Shown one piece after another: positions 55,557 to 64,000 of a stretch of DNA of 64,000 bases. The stretch covers positions 1 to 64,000 of the forward strand of contig NZ_JAFEVR010000008.1 of the NCBI RefSeq assembly GCF_017352375.1. Reading direction: 5' to 3'. Source of the DNA: Mycolicibacterium sp. S2-37 (GTDB taxonomy: Bacteria; Actinomycetota; Actinomycetes; Mycobacteriales; Mycobacteriaceae). The notes beneath the pieces were generated by a model, which did no database searches, was not told the DNA's origin, and saw only the letters and a list, made by a program, of their open reading frames with translations. A program made the position numbers and the translations under genes. The first letter of the stretch is position 1; every line of letters starts with the position of its first letter.

Positions 55557-56882
55557 TCACTTCAGGAAGCCTTCGTAGTTGCGTTGCATCAGCTGGCTCT
55601 CGATCTGCTTCACGGTGTCCAGACCCACGCCGACCATGATCAGCACACCGACGCCGCCGAACGGCAGGTTCTGCACCGGACCCGTGCTCCCCGCCTGCAG
55701 GAACAGGTTCGGCAGAACCGCAACCACACCCAGGTAGATCGACCCGGGAAGGGTGATCCGGCTCAGGACGTACCGCAGATAGTCCGCGGTCGGCCTGCCG
55801 GGCCGGATGCCGGGGATGAAGCCGCCGAACTTCTTCATCTCGTCGGCCCGCTCGTCGGGATTGAACGTGATCGAGACGTAGAAGTAGGTGAAGAAGATGA
55901 TCAGGCCGAAGTAGAACGCGATGTAGACCGGGCTGCTCGGGTTGCTCAGGTACTCGGCGACGAAGCGGTCCCACCAGCCGGAGCCCGGATTCGCACTGTT
56001 GGACTGAATCAACTGCGTGATCAGCTGCGGAATGTAGATCAGCGACGACGCGAAGATCACCGGGATCACACCGGCCTGGTTGACCTTCAGTGGCAGATAG
56101 GTCGACGTACCGCCGTACATCTTGCGGCCGACCATCCGCTTGGCGTACTGCACCGGGATGCGGCGCTGACCCTGTTCGACGAACACCACGGCGATGATGA
56201 TGGCCAGGGCCGCCACACACACCAGGCCGAAGACCAGGCCACCGCGGCTGTCCAGGATCATCTTGCCCTCGGCGGGCATCGCCGCGGTGATGCTGGCGAA
56301 GATGATCAGCGACATGCCGTTGCCGATGCCGCGTTCGGTGACCAGCTCGCCCAGCCACATGACCAGGGCCGCGCCCGCGGTCATGACGATGACGATGACC
56401 ACCAGGGCGAAGATCGACTGGTCTTCGATGATGTCGAGGGTGCAGCCCTGCAGCAGGCCACCGTTGGCCGCGAGGGCCACGATGCTGGTGGCCTGGAGGA
56501 GGGCCAGCGCGATCGCGAGATAACGCGTGTACTGCGTCATCTTGGCCTGGCCGGCCTGACCTTCCTTGCGCAACTGTTCGAAGCGCGGGATCACCACGGT
56601 CAGCAGCTGCACGATGATGCTCGCCGTGATGTAGGGCATGATGCCCACCGCGAACACCGAGAGCTGCAGCAGCGCCCCACCCGAGAACAGGTTGATCAGC
56701 GAGTAGATCTGGCCGGATTCACCACCACTGACCTGGGCGATGCACTCCTGCACGTTCGGGTAGTTGACACCGGGCGAGGGAACTTGGGCGCCGATGCGGT
56801 ACAGGATGACGGCGCCCAGGGTGAACAGAATCTTGCGCCTGAGGTCGGCCGTTCGCAGCGACGAGATGAAAGCCGAAAGCAC
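55557..56882 (-). CDS. secY: Preprotein translocase subunit SecY
   Basis: 441-residue channel of the Sec translocon with ten membrane helices; typical segments are LFSGGALLQLSVFAVGIMPYITASIIVQLL, plug-region features near the start and the FNPDERADEMKKFGGFIPGIRPG loop. GTG 56882 is preceded by AGGAGGAAGA. First of secY–adk–map. Usually the last gene of the spc ribosomal operon in other bacteria. Confidence 0.97.
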   Translation of the reverse strand: MLSAFISSLRTADLRRKILFTLGAVILYRIGAQVPSPGVNYPNVQECIAQVSGGESGQIYSLINLFSGGALLQLSVFAVGIMPYITASIIVQLLTVVIPRFEQLRKEGQAGQAKMTQYTRYLAIALALLQATSIVALAANGGLLQGCTLDIIEDQSIFALVVIVIVMTAGAALVMWLGELVTERGIGNGMSLIIFASITAAMPAEGKMILDSRGGLVFGLVCVAALAIIIAVVFVEQGQRRIPVQYAKRMVGRKMYGGTSTYLPLKVNQAGVIPVIFASSLIYIPQLITQLIQSNSANPGSGWWDRFVAEYLSNPSSPVYIAFYFGLIIFFTYFYVSITFNPDERADEMKKFGGFIPGIRPGRPTADYLRYVLSRITLPGSIYLGVVAVLPNLFLQAGSTGPVQNLPFGGVGVLIMVGVGLDTVKQIESQLMQRNYEGFLK

Positions 56883-57152
56883 TCTTCCTCCTGCGCAGCC
56901 GACCTCTTGGAGCGCGGCGTGCGGATGGGGCTGGACGACCCAGCGTCGTGGTCAAGTCATGCGCGCCGCTACGGCAGACGTCTCGCCTGCTCGAGTCGCG
57001 CATCGAACAGTCTACGAGATTAACAGTTACCCCCCATCACCCCCGCATCGACGGCGGTCACAGCAGCCGTTCAGAAACGCCGCGTACAGTCGCCGATGGC
57101 TGATGAGATCAGCTAACTAAATAGCAGCCGATTCGTTCACAAGGGGTCATCG
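56883..57152. other. secY / methyltransferase divergent intergenic region
   Basis: 270 bases, no credible gene. On the minus strand TAGACT (RC of 57009–57014 region) could be a −10 for secY; no −35 is convincing. On the plus side the sequence before the first methyltransferase is AT-richer (CTAACTAAATAGC, 57112–57124), without a defensible promoter pair. Confidence 0.3.
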
Positions 57153-58076
57153 ATGGCACGCACCGATAACGACACGTGGGATCTGGCGTCCAGCGTCGGA
57201 GCCACCGCCACCATGGTCGCCGCCGCCCGGGCGGTCGCCACCAGGGCGTCCGACGCGGTGATCGACGACCCCTTCGCCGAGCCGCTGGTGCGGGCGGTGG
57301 GCGTGGAGTTCTTCACCCGCCTGGCCGCGGGCGATCTCGCGCTCGAGGAACTGGACCCCGACGGCACCGGCGGCGCGGGCAACATGAACCGGTTCGCCGA
57401 CGGGATGGCCGCGCGGACGCGGTTCTTCGACGAGTTCTTCACCGCGGCCACCGAGGCAGGCATCCGGCAGGCGGTGATCCTCGCCTCCGGCCTGGACGCC
57501 AGGGCCTATCGGCTGGCGTGGCCGGCCGGGACGGTGGTGTTCGAGATCGACCAGCCCGACGTCATCGCCTTCAAGACCGAGACGCTGGCGGAACTCGGTG
57601 CCGAGCCGACCGCCGATCGCCGCACCGTCGCCGTCGACCTGCGCGACGACTGGATCGCCGCGTTGCGCGCCGCCGGCTTCGACGAGACCAAGCCGACGGC
57701 GTGGATCGCCGAGGGTCTGTTCGGCTACCTGCCCCCGGAGGCTCAGGACCGCCTGCTCGACCAGATCACCGAGCACAGCGCGCCGGGCAGCCGGGTGGCG
57801 GCCGAGGGCGTCGTCGCCCCAGCGGACGTCGACGACGACGAGATCCGGGCTCGCATGCAGGCGGTGTCGGAGCAGTGGCGCCGGCACGGTTTCGATCTCG
57901 ACTTCTCCGAGCTCGTCTACACCGGTGAGCGCGCCGAGGTGGCCGAGTACCTGACCGGCAAGGGGTGGGCGACCGACAGCATCGGCGGCGCCGATCTGCT
58001 GGTGAAGTACGGGCTGGACGCCCCCGACGACAACGTCGGATTCGCCGACATCCGCTACGTCACCGCGGTCAAGTAG
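57153..58076 (+). CDS. Class I SAM-dependent methyltransferase (TIGR00027 family), copy 1
   Basis: 307 residues. Family signature at the N-terminus: [26 protein letters not shown], then [16 protein letters not shown] site [16 protein letters not shown] and [14 protein letters not shown]-terminal [10 protein letters not shown]. Many mycobacteria encode families of these predicted O-methyltransferases, some next to secY (Rv0725c, Rv0726c, Rv0731c). Acceptor unknown. First of three tandem copies. Confidence 0.9.
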   Translation: MARTDNDTWDLASSVGATATMVAAARAVATRASDAVIDDPFAEPLVRAVGVEFFTRLAAGDLALEELDPDGTGGAGNMNRFADGMAARTRFFDEFFTAATEAGIRQAVILASGLDARAYRLAWPAGTVVFEIDQPDVIAFKTETLAELGAEPTADRRTVAVDLRDDWIAALRAAGFDETKPTAWIAEGLFGYLPPEAQDRLLDQITEHSAPGSRVAAEGVVAPADVDDDEIRARMQAVSEQWRRHGFDLDFSELVYTGERAEVAEYLTGKGWATDSIGGADLLVKYGLDAPDDNVGFADIRYVTAVK

Positions 58077-58084
58077 GTCCGGCG

Positions 58085-58978
58085 GTGGCGCGCAGCGACG
58101 CAGACAGCTGGGATCTGGCTTCCAGCGTCGGGGCCACGGCCACCATGGTCGCCACGGCCCGGGCCGTGGCGAGCCGGGAGCCCGACGCCCTGATCGACGA
58201 TCCGTACGCCGAGCCACTGGTGCGCGCGGTCGGGGTGGACTATTTCGTCAAGCTCCTCGACGGTGAGATCACCCTGGAACCGGATAACAGCACGATGTTG
58301 CAGATCATGACCGACGTGATGGCGGTGCGCACCCGGTTCTTCGACGACTTCTTCCTCGACTCGGGTGTACAGCAGGCGGTCATCCTCGCCTCCGGTCTGG
58401 ACGCCCGCGCGTACCGGTTGTCGTGGCCGCCGGACACCGTGGTCTACGAGATCGACCAGCCCGAGGTCATCGAGTTCAAGACCCGCACGCTGGCCGAGCT
58501 GGGCGCCACCCCCACCGCCGACCTGCGCACCGTCGCCGTCGACCTGCGCGACGACTGGCCCGCCGTCCTGCGCGCACACGGCTTCGACGACACCGCCCCG
58601 ACCGCGTGGATCGCCGAAGGGCTGCTGATCTACCTGCCTCCCGAGGCGCAGGACCGGTTGTTCGACAACATCACCGCCCTGTCGTCCGCAGGCAGCAGGC
58701 TGGCCACCGAGTTCCACCCCGACGCAGGCGCCCGCATCGGCGCGACGTCACAGCGCATGAGCGAGGAATGGCGCCGCCACGGCCTGGACCTCGACATGGC
58801 CGACCTCTTCTATGAGGGTGAGCGCAATCCCGTCGTCGAGTATCTGCGGGACCGCGGCTGGGAGGTGAGCGCCCGCAGCAGGCCGGACATGTTCGCCCAT
58901 TACGGCCGCCCGTTCCCCACCGCCGACGAGGTCGAGGCGCTGCGCCAGTCACTCGCGGTCACCGCGACCAAGCGCTAG
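58085..58978 (+). CDS. Class I SAM-dependent methyltransferase (TIGR00027 family), copy 2
   Basis: 297 residues from GTG 58085 ([20 protein letters not shown]), 8 nt after copy 1; the upstream-open frame to 57965 overlaps that gene. SAM motif [16 protein letters not shown] and [28 protein letters not shown]. Closely parallels copy 1 except for a shorter region near residue 65–75 and a divergent tail. Confidence 0.9.
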   Translation: MARSDADSWDLASSVGATATMVATARAVASREPDALIDDPYAEPLVRAVGVDYFVKLLDGEITLEPDNSTMLQIMTDVMAVRTRFFDDFFLDSGVQQAVILASGLDARAYRLSWPPDTVVYEIDQPEVIEFKTRTLAELGATPTADLRTVAVDLRDDWPAVLRAHGFDDTAPTAWIAEGLLIYLPPEAQDRLFDNITALSSAGSRLATEFHPDAGARIGATSQRMSEEWRRHGLDLDMADLFYEGERNPVVEYLRDRGWEVSARSRPDMFAHYGRPFPTADEVEALRQSLAVTATKR

Positions 58979-59003
58979 CACGACCCAGAAGATAGGAGTA
59001 TCG

Positions 59004-59903
59004 ATGCCCCGCACCGAAGGCGACAGCTGGGACCTGGCGTCCAGCGTCGGCGCCACCGCCACCGCGGTTGCCGCATCCCGCGCACTGGCATCGCAGGGCG
59101 CCGACGCCCTGCTCGACGATCGGCTCGCCGACCCCCTGGTTCGCGCCGTCGGTGTCGAGACCTTCATCAAGCTGATCGACGGCGAACTGCCCACCGTCGA
59201 CGACCCGGCGATGACCCCGCGCGCGATGAAAGAGCAGATCACTGTCCGCACCCGCTACTTCGACGGCTTCTTCCTCGCCGCGGCGTCGGCAGGCATCCGG
59301 CAGGCGGTCATCCTGGCGTCGGGTCTCGACACCCGCGCCTACCGGCTGCCGTGGCCCGCCACGACCGTCGTCTACGAGATCGACCAGCCGCAGGTGATCG
59401 ACTTCAAGACCCGGGTGATCGACGAGCTGGGCACCGCACCGGCGGCCGAGCGTCGCACGGTCAGGATCGACCTGCGCGACGACTGGTCCGCCGCGCTGCG
59501 GGCGAGCGGATTCGACGCGGGCGCCCCGACCGCCTGGATCGCCGAGGGGCTGCTCATCTATCTGCCGCCCGAGGCGCAAGACCGCCTGCTCGACGACATC
59601 ACCGCGCTCTCGGCCTCCGGAAGCCGGTTGGCGACCGAACACATGGACACCCGGTCGCTGCCCGAGGACTGGGCGCAGCGGCTCACCGAGCGTTCCAAGC
59701 GGCTGGGATCCGAGATCGACCTCGCCGACCTCTTCTACACCGGGGACCGGCATCCGGCCGGCGACTACCTGCGCGAGCACGGCTGGCAGACGACGATCAC
59801 CTCGACCGAAAACGCCTACGCCGCACACGGTTTCGCGGTCCCCGACGACGACATGCGCGCGTTCTTCGGCACGTCGGGATATCTGACCGCGACGCTGCCC
59901 TGA
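59004..59903 (+). CDS. Class I SAM-dependent methyltransferase (TIGR00027 family), copy 3
   Basis: 299 residues; [21 protein letters not shown] at the N-terminus, [16 protein letters not shown] (Thr for Ala in the SAM loop), [28 protein letters not shown]. Has a spacing of 25 nt from copy 2, with GATAGGAG upstream of the ATG. Followed by a hairpin terminator at 59922–59957. Confidence 0.9.
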   Translation: MPRTEGDSWDLASSVGATATAVAASRALASQGADALLDDRLADPLVRAVGVETFIKLIDGELPTVDDPAMTPRAMKEQITVRTRYFDGFFLAAASAGIRQAVILASGLDTRAYRLPWPATTVVYEIDQPQVIDFKTRVIDELGTAPAAERRTVRIDLRDDWSAALRASGFDAGAPTAWIAEGLLIYLPPEAQDRLLDDITALSASGSRLATEHMDTRSLPEDWAQRLTERSKRLGSEIDLADLFYTGDRHPAGDYLREHGWQTTITSTENAYAAHGFAVPDDDMRAFFGTSGYLTATLP

Positions 59904-59921
59904 CGTCCCGGTTCGCGGCGC

Positions 59922-59957
59922 GCCGGGCGGCGAGCCAGTGCTGCGCTCGCGCCCGGC
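59922..59957. terminator. Bidirectional hairpin terminator
   Basis: GCCGGGCGGCGAGC (59922–59935) pairs with GCTCGCGCCCGGC (59945–59957) with a single bulged G and a 9-nt loop. It sits between the convergent methyltransferase copy 3 and the NmrA-like gene, so it can serve both. Confidence 0.7.
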
Positions 59958-59982
59958 GGCCGCCTCCGTCAGTGCAGGCGCT

Positions 59983-60915
59983 TCATCGAGTCGCCGGGTC
60001 CCGCAGCCGTGCCCAGGACGGTTCCTGCCCTGGACCGTCGAACGCGGCGCGGTTGGCGGCGGTGAATTGCTCGACGGTCATCGCCGGGGTACCGGTGATG
60101 ACCTCGACCAGGTTGTTGGTGCCCGCAAAGATCCCATCCTGGTAATCCTGCGCCACGTTGCTCAGGTGCTGAATCAAGAACTGTGTGGCACCCTGTGCCG
60201 CGAGGGCCTCGGCAAAGCGCGGTATGTCAACCGGCTCGTAGCGGACCGGAATGCCGAGAGTGTGCGCGATCTTCTCGGCGATCTGGTGATGGTTGAGCTC
60301 GACCGGCCCGTACAGCGGATAGACCTGCCGGTCGTGCGGGGCCGGATTGGTCAGGACCGCCGCGATGACGCGGGCCTGATCGGCGCCGGCGATCGGGCCG
60401 TGACGACCGTCGGCGAACGGCAGTCGCAACACCCCTTCGTCGTCATGGCGGGACCACTGCCAGAGCAGCCACTCCGCGAAGAACGTCGGTCGCAGATGCG
60501 TGGTGATCAGCGCGGCGCGGTCGAACATCCGCTCGCTCAGCCAGTGCTGTTGCGCTGCATGGCTTGTAGCGTCACGGCGGGCCGATATCTGAGACATGTT
60601 GACCACCGCTCGAACCCCGGCCTCGCTGGCTGCCTGGGCGAAGATCGCCGTCGCGTCCAACAATCCGCCCGGATCGATCGGATAGCAGAAGTAGGCACCG
60701 GTGACGCCGGCCATCGCCGAAGTCACCGCACCGAAGTCGAGCAGGTCACCCTGCACGATCTCAGCGCCCAGTTCGGCCAGTCGTAGCGAACGCTCGTCAC
60801 GGCTGTGCACGAGAGCCCGCACCGTCGCGCCCTGCTCGAGTAGTAATTCCACGGTGCGCGCTCCGGTCTTTCCGGTGGCGCCGGTGATGAGGTAGCGGTC
60901 CTTAGCGGAGTTCAC
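59983..60915 (-). CDS. NmrA-family NAD(P)-binding oxidoreductase
   Basis: 310 residues. NADP motif LITGATGKTGARTVELLL and RALVHSRDERS. As in other NmrA/quinone-reductase-like (QOR2) proteins the YxxxK pair is missing; the substrate region contains MSQISARRDATSHAAQQHWLSE and LRPTFFAEWLLWQ. Overlaps the upstream alpha/beta hydrolase by 4 bp (ATGA), so the two form an operon. Confidence 0.86.
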   Translation of the reverse strand: MNSAKDRYLITGATGKTGARTVELLLEQGATVRALVHSRDERSLRLAELGAEIVQGDLLDFGAVTSAMAGVTGAYFCYPIDPGGLLDATAIFAQAASEAGVRAVVNMSQISARRDATSHAAQQHWLSERMFDRAALITTHLRPTFFAEWLLWQWSRHDDEGVLRLPFADGRHGPIAGADQARVIAAVLTNPAPHDRQVYPLYGPVELNHHQIAEKIAHTLGIPVRYEPVDIPRFAEALAAQGATQFLIQHLSNVAQDYQDGIFAGTNNLVEVITGTPAMTVEQFTAANRAAFDGPGQEPSWARLRDPATR

Positions 60916-61739
60916 TGCTGCGCTCCCTCAACGAAAGTCAGATTGGGCCGGTGGTGTGCGTTGACCCAACCGACGGTGAAGTCGGCGACCTCACGCCAGC
61001 GCGAATCGATGATCAGCGAATGTCCGCGGTCTGCGAAGACGTGATAGTCGGTGACCGCATGAGATCGGGCATGGAGGTCGGCGGCCTGGCGGGCGACGAC
61101 CTCGGCGACGATGTGGTCTCTGCCGCCGCCGATGATCAGCAGCGGACCACGTCTGGAATTGGCGATGTCGACCCTCGTGGGAGACACCGGATCCTTCGTT
61201 GCTCCGACCACCTCGAACAGTGGCTTGCCCGGAGCGGGGATCGACCACTTCCGGTACAACTCACCGGCTTCCTCGCGGGGGATGGCGTTGGCGATCGCGT
61301 AACGGAACTGCCGTTCGCTCAATGTGACCGCCTTCTCGCGATTGGCCTTGCTGCGCAACACCGGAAGCGTCGATCGGATCTGAGATAGCGGTAGCTTCGT
61401 GACGCCCCTGATGGGTGCGGGATCGATGGCGACCGCGGCAGCGGCATCGCCGGAGTCGAGCAGTCGCTGGGCGATCAATCCGCCGAAGGAGTGTTCGATC
61501 ACCACCGGCCGCACCGGCAGCGAGGCGATGAGGTTCCGGTAGTGCTCGACGACGTCAGCGACGCCATAACCGCCTACCCGGTCGCCGTTCCGGCGAGTCG
61601 CATCGACCGTGTCTGAATCGCCGGGCCATCCGGCGACGACCGGGTCATAGCCCTCGCCGCGGTACAGCGCAGCCCACGGCTCCCAGGCGGATGCGTGAAT
61701 CCATAGGCCGTGAATGAACACGACCGGAGGTGTTGACAT
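60912..61739 (-). CDS. Alpha/beta hydrolase
   Basis: 275 residues. Oxyanion region VVFIHGLWIHASAW, nucleophile elbow VVIEHSFGGLIAQ with Glu where the first Gly is usual (EHSFGG), acid in GGGRDHIV, catalytic His in ADRGHSLIID. Likely an active serine hydrolase on a small ester or lactone; substrate unknown. It starts the operon with the NmrA-like gene, behind a 97-bp gap with a palindrome (61753–61765). Confidence 0.88.
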   Translation of the reverse strand: MSTPPVVFIHGLWIHASAWEPWAALYRGEGYDPVVAGWPGDSDTVDATRRNGDRVGGYGVADVVEHYRNLIASLPVRPVVIEHSFGGLIAQRLLDSGDAAAAVAIDPAPIRGVTKLPLSQIRSTLPVLRSKANREKAVTLSERQFRYAIANAIPREEAGELYRKWSIPAPGKPLFEVVGATKDPVSPTRVDIANSRRGPLLIIGGGRDHIVAEVVARQAADLHARSHAVTDYHVFADRGHSLIIDSRWREVADFTVGWVNAHHRPNLTFVEGAQQ

Positions 61740-61752
61740 ATTCGAACTCCGT

Positions 61753-61765
61753 TCTGTGACACAGA
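61753..61765 (-). promoter_or_regulatory. Palindromic operator candidate before the hydrolase–NmrA operon
   Basis: TCTGTGACACAGA is a perfect inverted repeat (TCTGTG/CACAGA) around one base, 14 nt upstream of the hydrolase ATG. It differs from the ACCGATCGGT sites near the tetR gene, so a different factor may bind. Confidence 0.45.
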
Positions 61766-61836
61766 CTTTCGGCGTCAGCCGGGTCTGCTTGGCGGCACGG
61801 GCGCCACCGTCTCGCTCAGCGGTGGTGACGGGCTGT

Positions 61837-62484
61837 TCATTCCGCTTCCCGAGTGGATGTGGCGGCCGTCACACGCTTTGTGCCACGGCGTCGTGGCGCT
61901 CGGCGCGCCGGCACAGCCGAATCGATGAGCGTCTCAGCTGCTGCGCGCGCGTCAGCGATCGGAGCACGATCGTCAAGCGAAGTGGCCAGTGCCATGGCGC
62001 CTTCGAAGAGTACGGCGAGCTGACGCCCCAGCAGTTCCGGCGCTGTGGCGCCGGTCTTTTCGGCCAGCTCGGTCAGCGCATCGATGAACGCGCTCTTCTG
62101 CGCGCGGACCACGCCCTGCACGCCGGGCATCGCGTCGGCGGCCTCCACCGCCGCGTTGTGGAACGGACAACCCCGCACGCGCCCACCGGAGTCACCGTCA
62201 AAGATCGCGAGTATGCGCTCGCGGGCGGTGAGTTCCTCATCGCCCGCCGCGTCCCGCATGCTTTCCTGAACGGTCTTCAAGTAGGCCTCGACGATGTCGA
62301 CCTTGCTCGGGAAATGTTGGTAGAGAGTACGTTTCGACACCGACGCCGCCGACGCGAGTCGTTCGACACCCGTGGCGTTGATGCCATCGCGATAGAACAA
62401 CTCAGTGGCCGCGGCGAGGATCCTCTCTCGCGCGCCGCGACCACTCCCTCGACTGCGCGGCTCAGCTGCTTTTCCCACCGTCAT
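61837..62484 (-). CDS. TetR-family transcriptional regulator
   Basis: 215 residues. HTH: RERILAAATELFYRDGINATGVERLASAASVSKRTLYQHFPSKVDIVEAYL. The ligand domain includes GCPFHNAAVEAADAMPGV, as in the YcdC/TetR C-terminal group that often regulates reductases. An operator ACCGATCGGT lies 12 nt before its ATG, so autoregulation is likely. It is upstream of, and same-strand with, the hydrolase–NmrA pair. Confidence 0.92.
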   Translation of the reverse strand: MTVGKAAEPRSRGSGRGARERILAAATELFYRDGINATGVERLASAASVSKRTLYQHFPSKVDIVEAYLKTVQESMRDAAGDEELTARERILAIFDGDSGGRVRGCPFHNAAVEAADAMPGVQGVVRAQKSAFIDALTELAEKTGATAPELLGRQLAVLFEGAMALATSLDDRAPIADARAAAETLIDSAVPARRAPRRRGTKRVTAATSTREAE

Positions 62485-62495
62485 ACCTGAAGTAT

Positions 62496-62563
62496 ACCGA
62501 TCGGTTTACATCTTGGCGACACTGCGCTACTGTCGCGTTCATCGGCTGAGCACACCGATCGGT
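62496..62563. promoter_or_regulatory. Two TetR operators
   Basis: ACCGATCGGT occurs at 62496–62505 and 62554–62563, each extended as ACCGATCGGTTTAC, i.e. direct copies of a palindrome, 58 bp apart. The core is a common TetR-type half-site arrangement. The first would control tetR; the second faces rightward sequence with no convincing gene. Confidence 0.7.
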
Positions 62564-62837
62564 TTACCTGAATGGGGGCTTCGATGTCACACTCCGGCCT
62601 GTCGTCCGCAGCCGGCGAAGCGTCGTCTGGGCAGCGGGCGTGCGGTAGAAACATCTTGATAGAACCAAGGATTCGCCTGACCGGTATCGACGAAACGTCG
62701 GCGGTGCTTGCTCGACGTGGGCTTCTCCGGTCTGGTCCGGCACTTTTCTTCCACCGTCACCTCACAGACCGGTGGCGGATCGGTAGCGTGCAGGCTGACA
62801 ACCGGAACATGATCACCGAGCATCCGAGGAGGGAGCC
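62564..62837. other. Intergenic sequence between tetR operators and methyltransferase copy 4
   Basis: 274 bases. A frame open from 62572 runs into the methyltransferase gene but has no recognisable domain and atypical codon use, so I do not call it. The segment may be the remains of a gene once controlled by the second operator, or a long leader. Confidence 0.35.
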
Positions 62838-63752
62838 ATGGCGCGCACCGAAGGCGACAGCTGGGATGTGGCATCGAGCGTCGGCGCCACCGCCACGCTG
62901 GTAGCGGCGGGTCGCGCGGTCGCGAGTCGAGATCCGCGTGGGTTGATCGACGACCCGTTCGCCGCGACGCTGGTACGGGCCGTCGGCATCGAGTTCTTCA
63001 CCAAGCTCGTCGACGGCGAATTCGACATGTCAGCGCTGACCTCGCCGTCCGGCGCGGCCATGCAGGCCCGCATCGACGAGATGGCGTTGCGAACCAGATT
63101 CTTCGACGAGTACTTCGTCACCGCCACCGAAGGTGGGATCCGGCAGGCGGTCATCCTCGCCTCCGGGCTCGATGCGCGCGCCTACCGGCTGCCGTGGCCG
63201 GCAGGCACCGTCGTCTACGAGATCGACCAACCGGCGGTGATCGATTTCAAGACCACCACCCTCGCCGGTATCGGTGCGCAGCCGACGGCGGAACGGCGGA
63301 CGGTGTCGGTCGACCTGCGCGAGGACTGGCCTGCCGCGTTGCGCGCCGCCGGGTTCGACAGCGCTGCTCCGACAGCGTGGTGCGCCGAAGGACTGCTGAT
63401 CTACCTGCCACCGGAGGCGCAGGATCTGCTGTTCGACAAGATCACCGCGCTGAGCGTCCCTGGCAGCGCCGTCGCCACCGAGTACGTTCCCGGACTCATG
63501 ACCTTCGACCCCGAGAAGGCGCGCGCATCCACCGCGCAGATGCGCGAACTGGGGCTGGATCTGGACATGCCATCGCTGGTTTACCGTGGCGAGCGCAACA
63601 ACGTCATGGAGTACCTGACAACGCTCGGCTGGCAGGTGACCGGCCTACCCCGACCGGATTTGTTCGCCCGCCACGGCGTACCGCTGCCCGAGGTGCCCGA
63701 TGAGGAGGATCCGCTCGGCGAGATCGTCTACGTCAGTGCAACGTTGGGGTGA
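62838..63752 (+). CDS. Class I SAM-dependent methyltransferase (TIGR00027 family), copy 4
   Basis: 304 residues: [101 protein letters not shown] directly precedes the ATG. Separated from the other three by the TetR-regulated cluster; its own promoter lies in 62564–62837. It is convergent with the following gene (9-bp gap). Confidence 0.9.
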   Translation: MARTEGDSWDVASSVGATATLVAAGRAVASRDPRGLIDDPFAATLVRAVGIEFFTKLVDGEFDMSALTSPSGAAMQARIDEMALRTRFFDEYFVTATEGGIRQAVILASGLDARAYRLPWPAGTVVYEIDQPAVIDFKTTTLAGIGAQPTAERRTVSVDLREDWPAALRAAGFDSAAPTAWCAEGLLIYLPPEAQDLLFDKITALSVPGSAVATEYVPGLMTFDPEKARASTAQMRELGLDLDMPSLVYRGERNNVMEYLTTLGWQVTGLPRPDLFARHGVPLPEVPDEEDPLGEIVYVSATLG

Positions 63753-63761
63753 CCCGGGCCG

Positions 63762-64000
63762 CTAGAAGCGGTACTCCCCCAACCACAGCGCGGTGGCGCC
63801 GTCGACCGATCGTCCCGCCTGGTCGAGCAGCCCGGCCACCGACCGGCCGACCAGCGCACCGACCGCGTCGGGCAGCGATGCGGCGACCGGCTGCGACGAC
63901 GCCTTGGGGCGCAACGCGTCCAGCAGTGACGAACCCGGGTAGGAGACGATGCGTACGTCGGCGTCGGCGTCGAGTCCCGCCGCGATCTTCGCGCGGGTGA
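63762..64000 (-). CDS. C-terminal end of a probable signal peptide peptidase SppA (cut by window edge)
   Basis: The frame from 64000 down to the TAG at 63762–63764 encodes 79 residues, beginning TRAKIAAGLDADADVRIVSY and ending VDGATALWLGEYRF. No start lies in the window. The context, next to TIGR00027 methyltransferases near secY, matches the position of sppA (Rv0724) in M. tuberculosis, and the short sequence fits the tail of an SppA-like protease. No catalytic residue can be seen in this part. Confidence 0.6.
   Translation of the reverse strand, partial: TRAKIAAGLDADADVRIVSYPGSSLLDALRPKASSQPVAASLPDAVGALVGRSVAGLLDQAGRSVDGATALWLGEYRF

Noticed and set aside
62572..62904. 110-codon open frame before methyltransferase copy 4
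   Set aside because: No domain, poor codon bias, overlaps the well-supported methyltransferase start; kept only as a note on the intergenic region.

Overview
The window is high-GC actinobacterial chromosome, almost certainly from a rapidly growing Mycobacterium (Mycolicibacterium). Evidence: the gene order glmS–glmM–rpsI–rplM–ESX-4 (esxT, esxU, eccC4, eccD4, mycP4, eccB4)–cutinases–truA–rplQ–rpoA–rpsD–rpsK–rpsM–rpmJ–infA, then rmlB, the valine operon mmsA–fadE9–mmsB, and map–adk–secY beside several TIGR00027-type methyltransferases. These blocks correspond to the M. tuberculosis Rv3436c–Rv3464 and Rv0724–Rv0753c neighbourhoods, here joined and interspersed with accessory genes. Many starts are GTG with GTGA/ATGA stop-start overlaps, and several look leaderless.

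Region by region: 1–5681 holds the 5' part of glmS, a hydrolase, an LLM flavin oxidoreductase under a palindromic operator, a likely type VII secretion pair (Rv3440c/Rv3439c-like) and glmM. 5767–7755 holds a small secreted protein and the rplM–rpsI operon, with clear terminators and a promoter. 7834–17442 is a complete ESX-4 locus. 17569–23688 holds a degenerate GGDEF membrane protein, a CGNR-regulator/EamA-exporter divergent pair, two cutinases and an intact GAF–PAS–GGDEF protein. 23707–28583 is the truA–rplQ–rpoA–rps–infA expression operon.

28681–34137 is the most unusual accessory segment: an NfeD-like protein and flotillin, translationally coupled to a type VII secretion pair whose second member is a WXG–linker–C-terminal polymorphic toxin. 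It is followed by an intact immunity-like gene and then by two successively more decayed toxin-tail/immunity copies in AT-richer DNA. 34143–40458 is a second unusual module: a receiver–glutaredoxin-like–thioredoxin-reductase-like fusion that has lost the redox cysteines, two cyclic-nucleotide-binding histidine kinases, and two F420/LLM oxidoreductases, closely spaced as one operon.

40486–49207 holds rmlB (without adjacent rmlC), a 23-residue acidic peptide gene coupled to a PhyH-type dioxygenase, an MFS exporter, the valine-degradation operon with a palindromic operator, and a SRPBCC/XRE divergent pair. 49338–54147 holds a HAD protein, a NarL-type two-component pair, and a MarR/NmrA divergent pair with two 14-bp operators. 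54200–56882 is secY–adk–map. 57153–63752 holds four methyltransferase paralogues interrupted by a TetR-regulated hydrolase/NmrA cluster. The window ends in the 3' end of a probable sppA.

No tRNA, rRNA, CRISPR array or insertion sequence was recognised.
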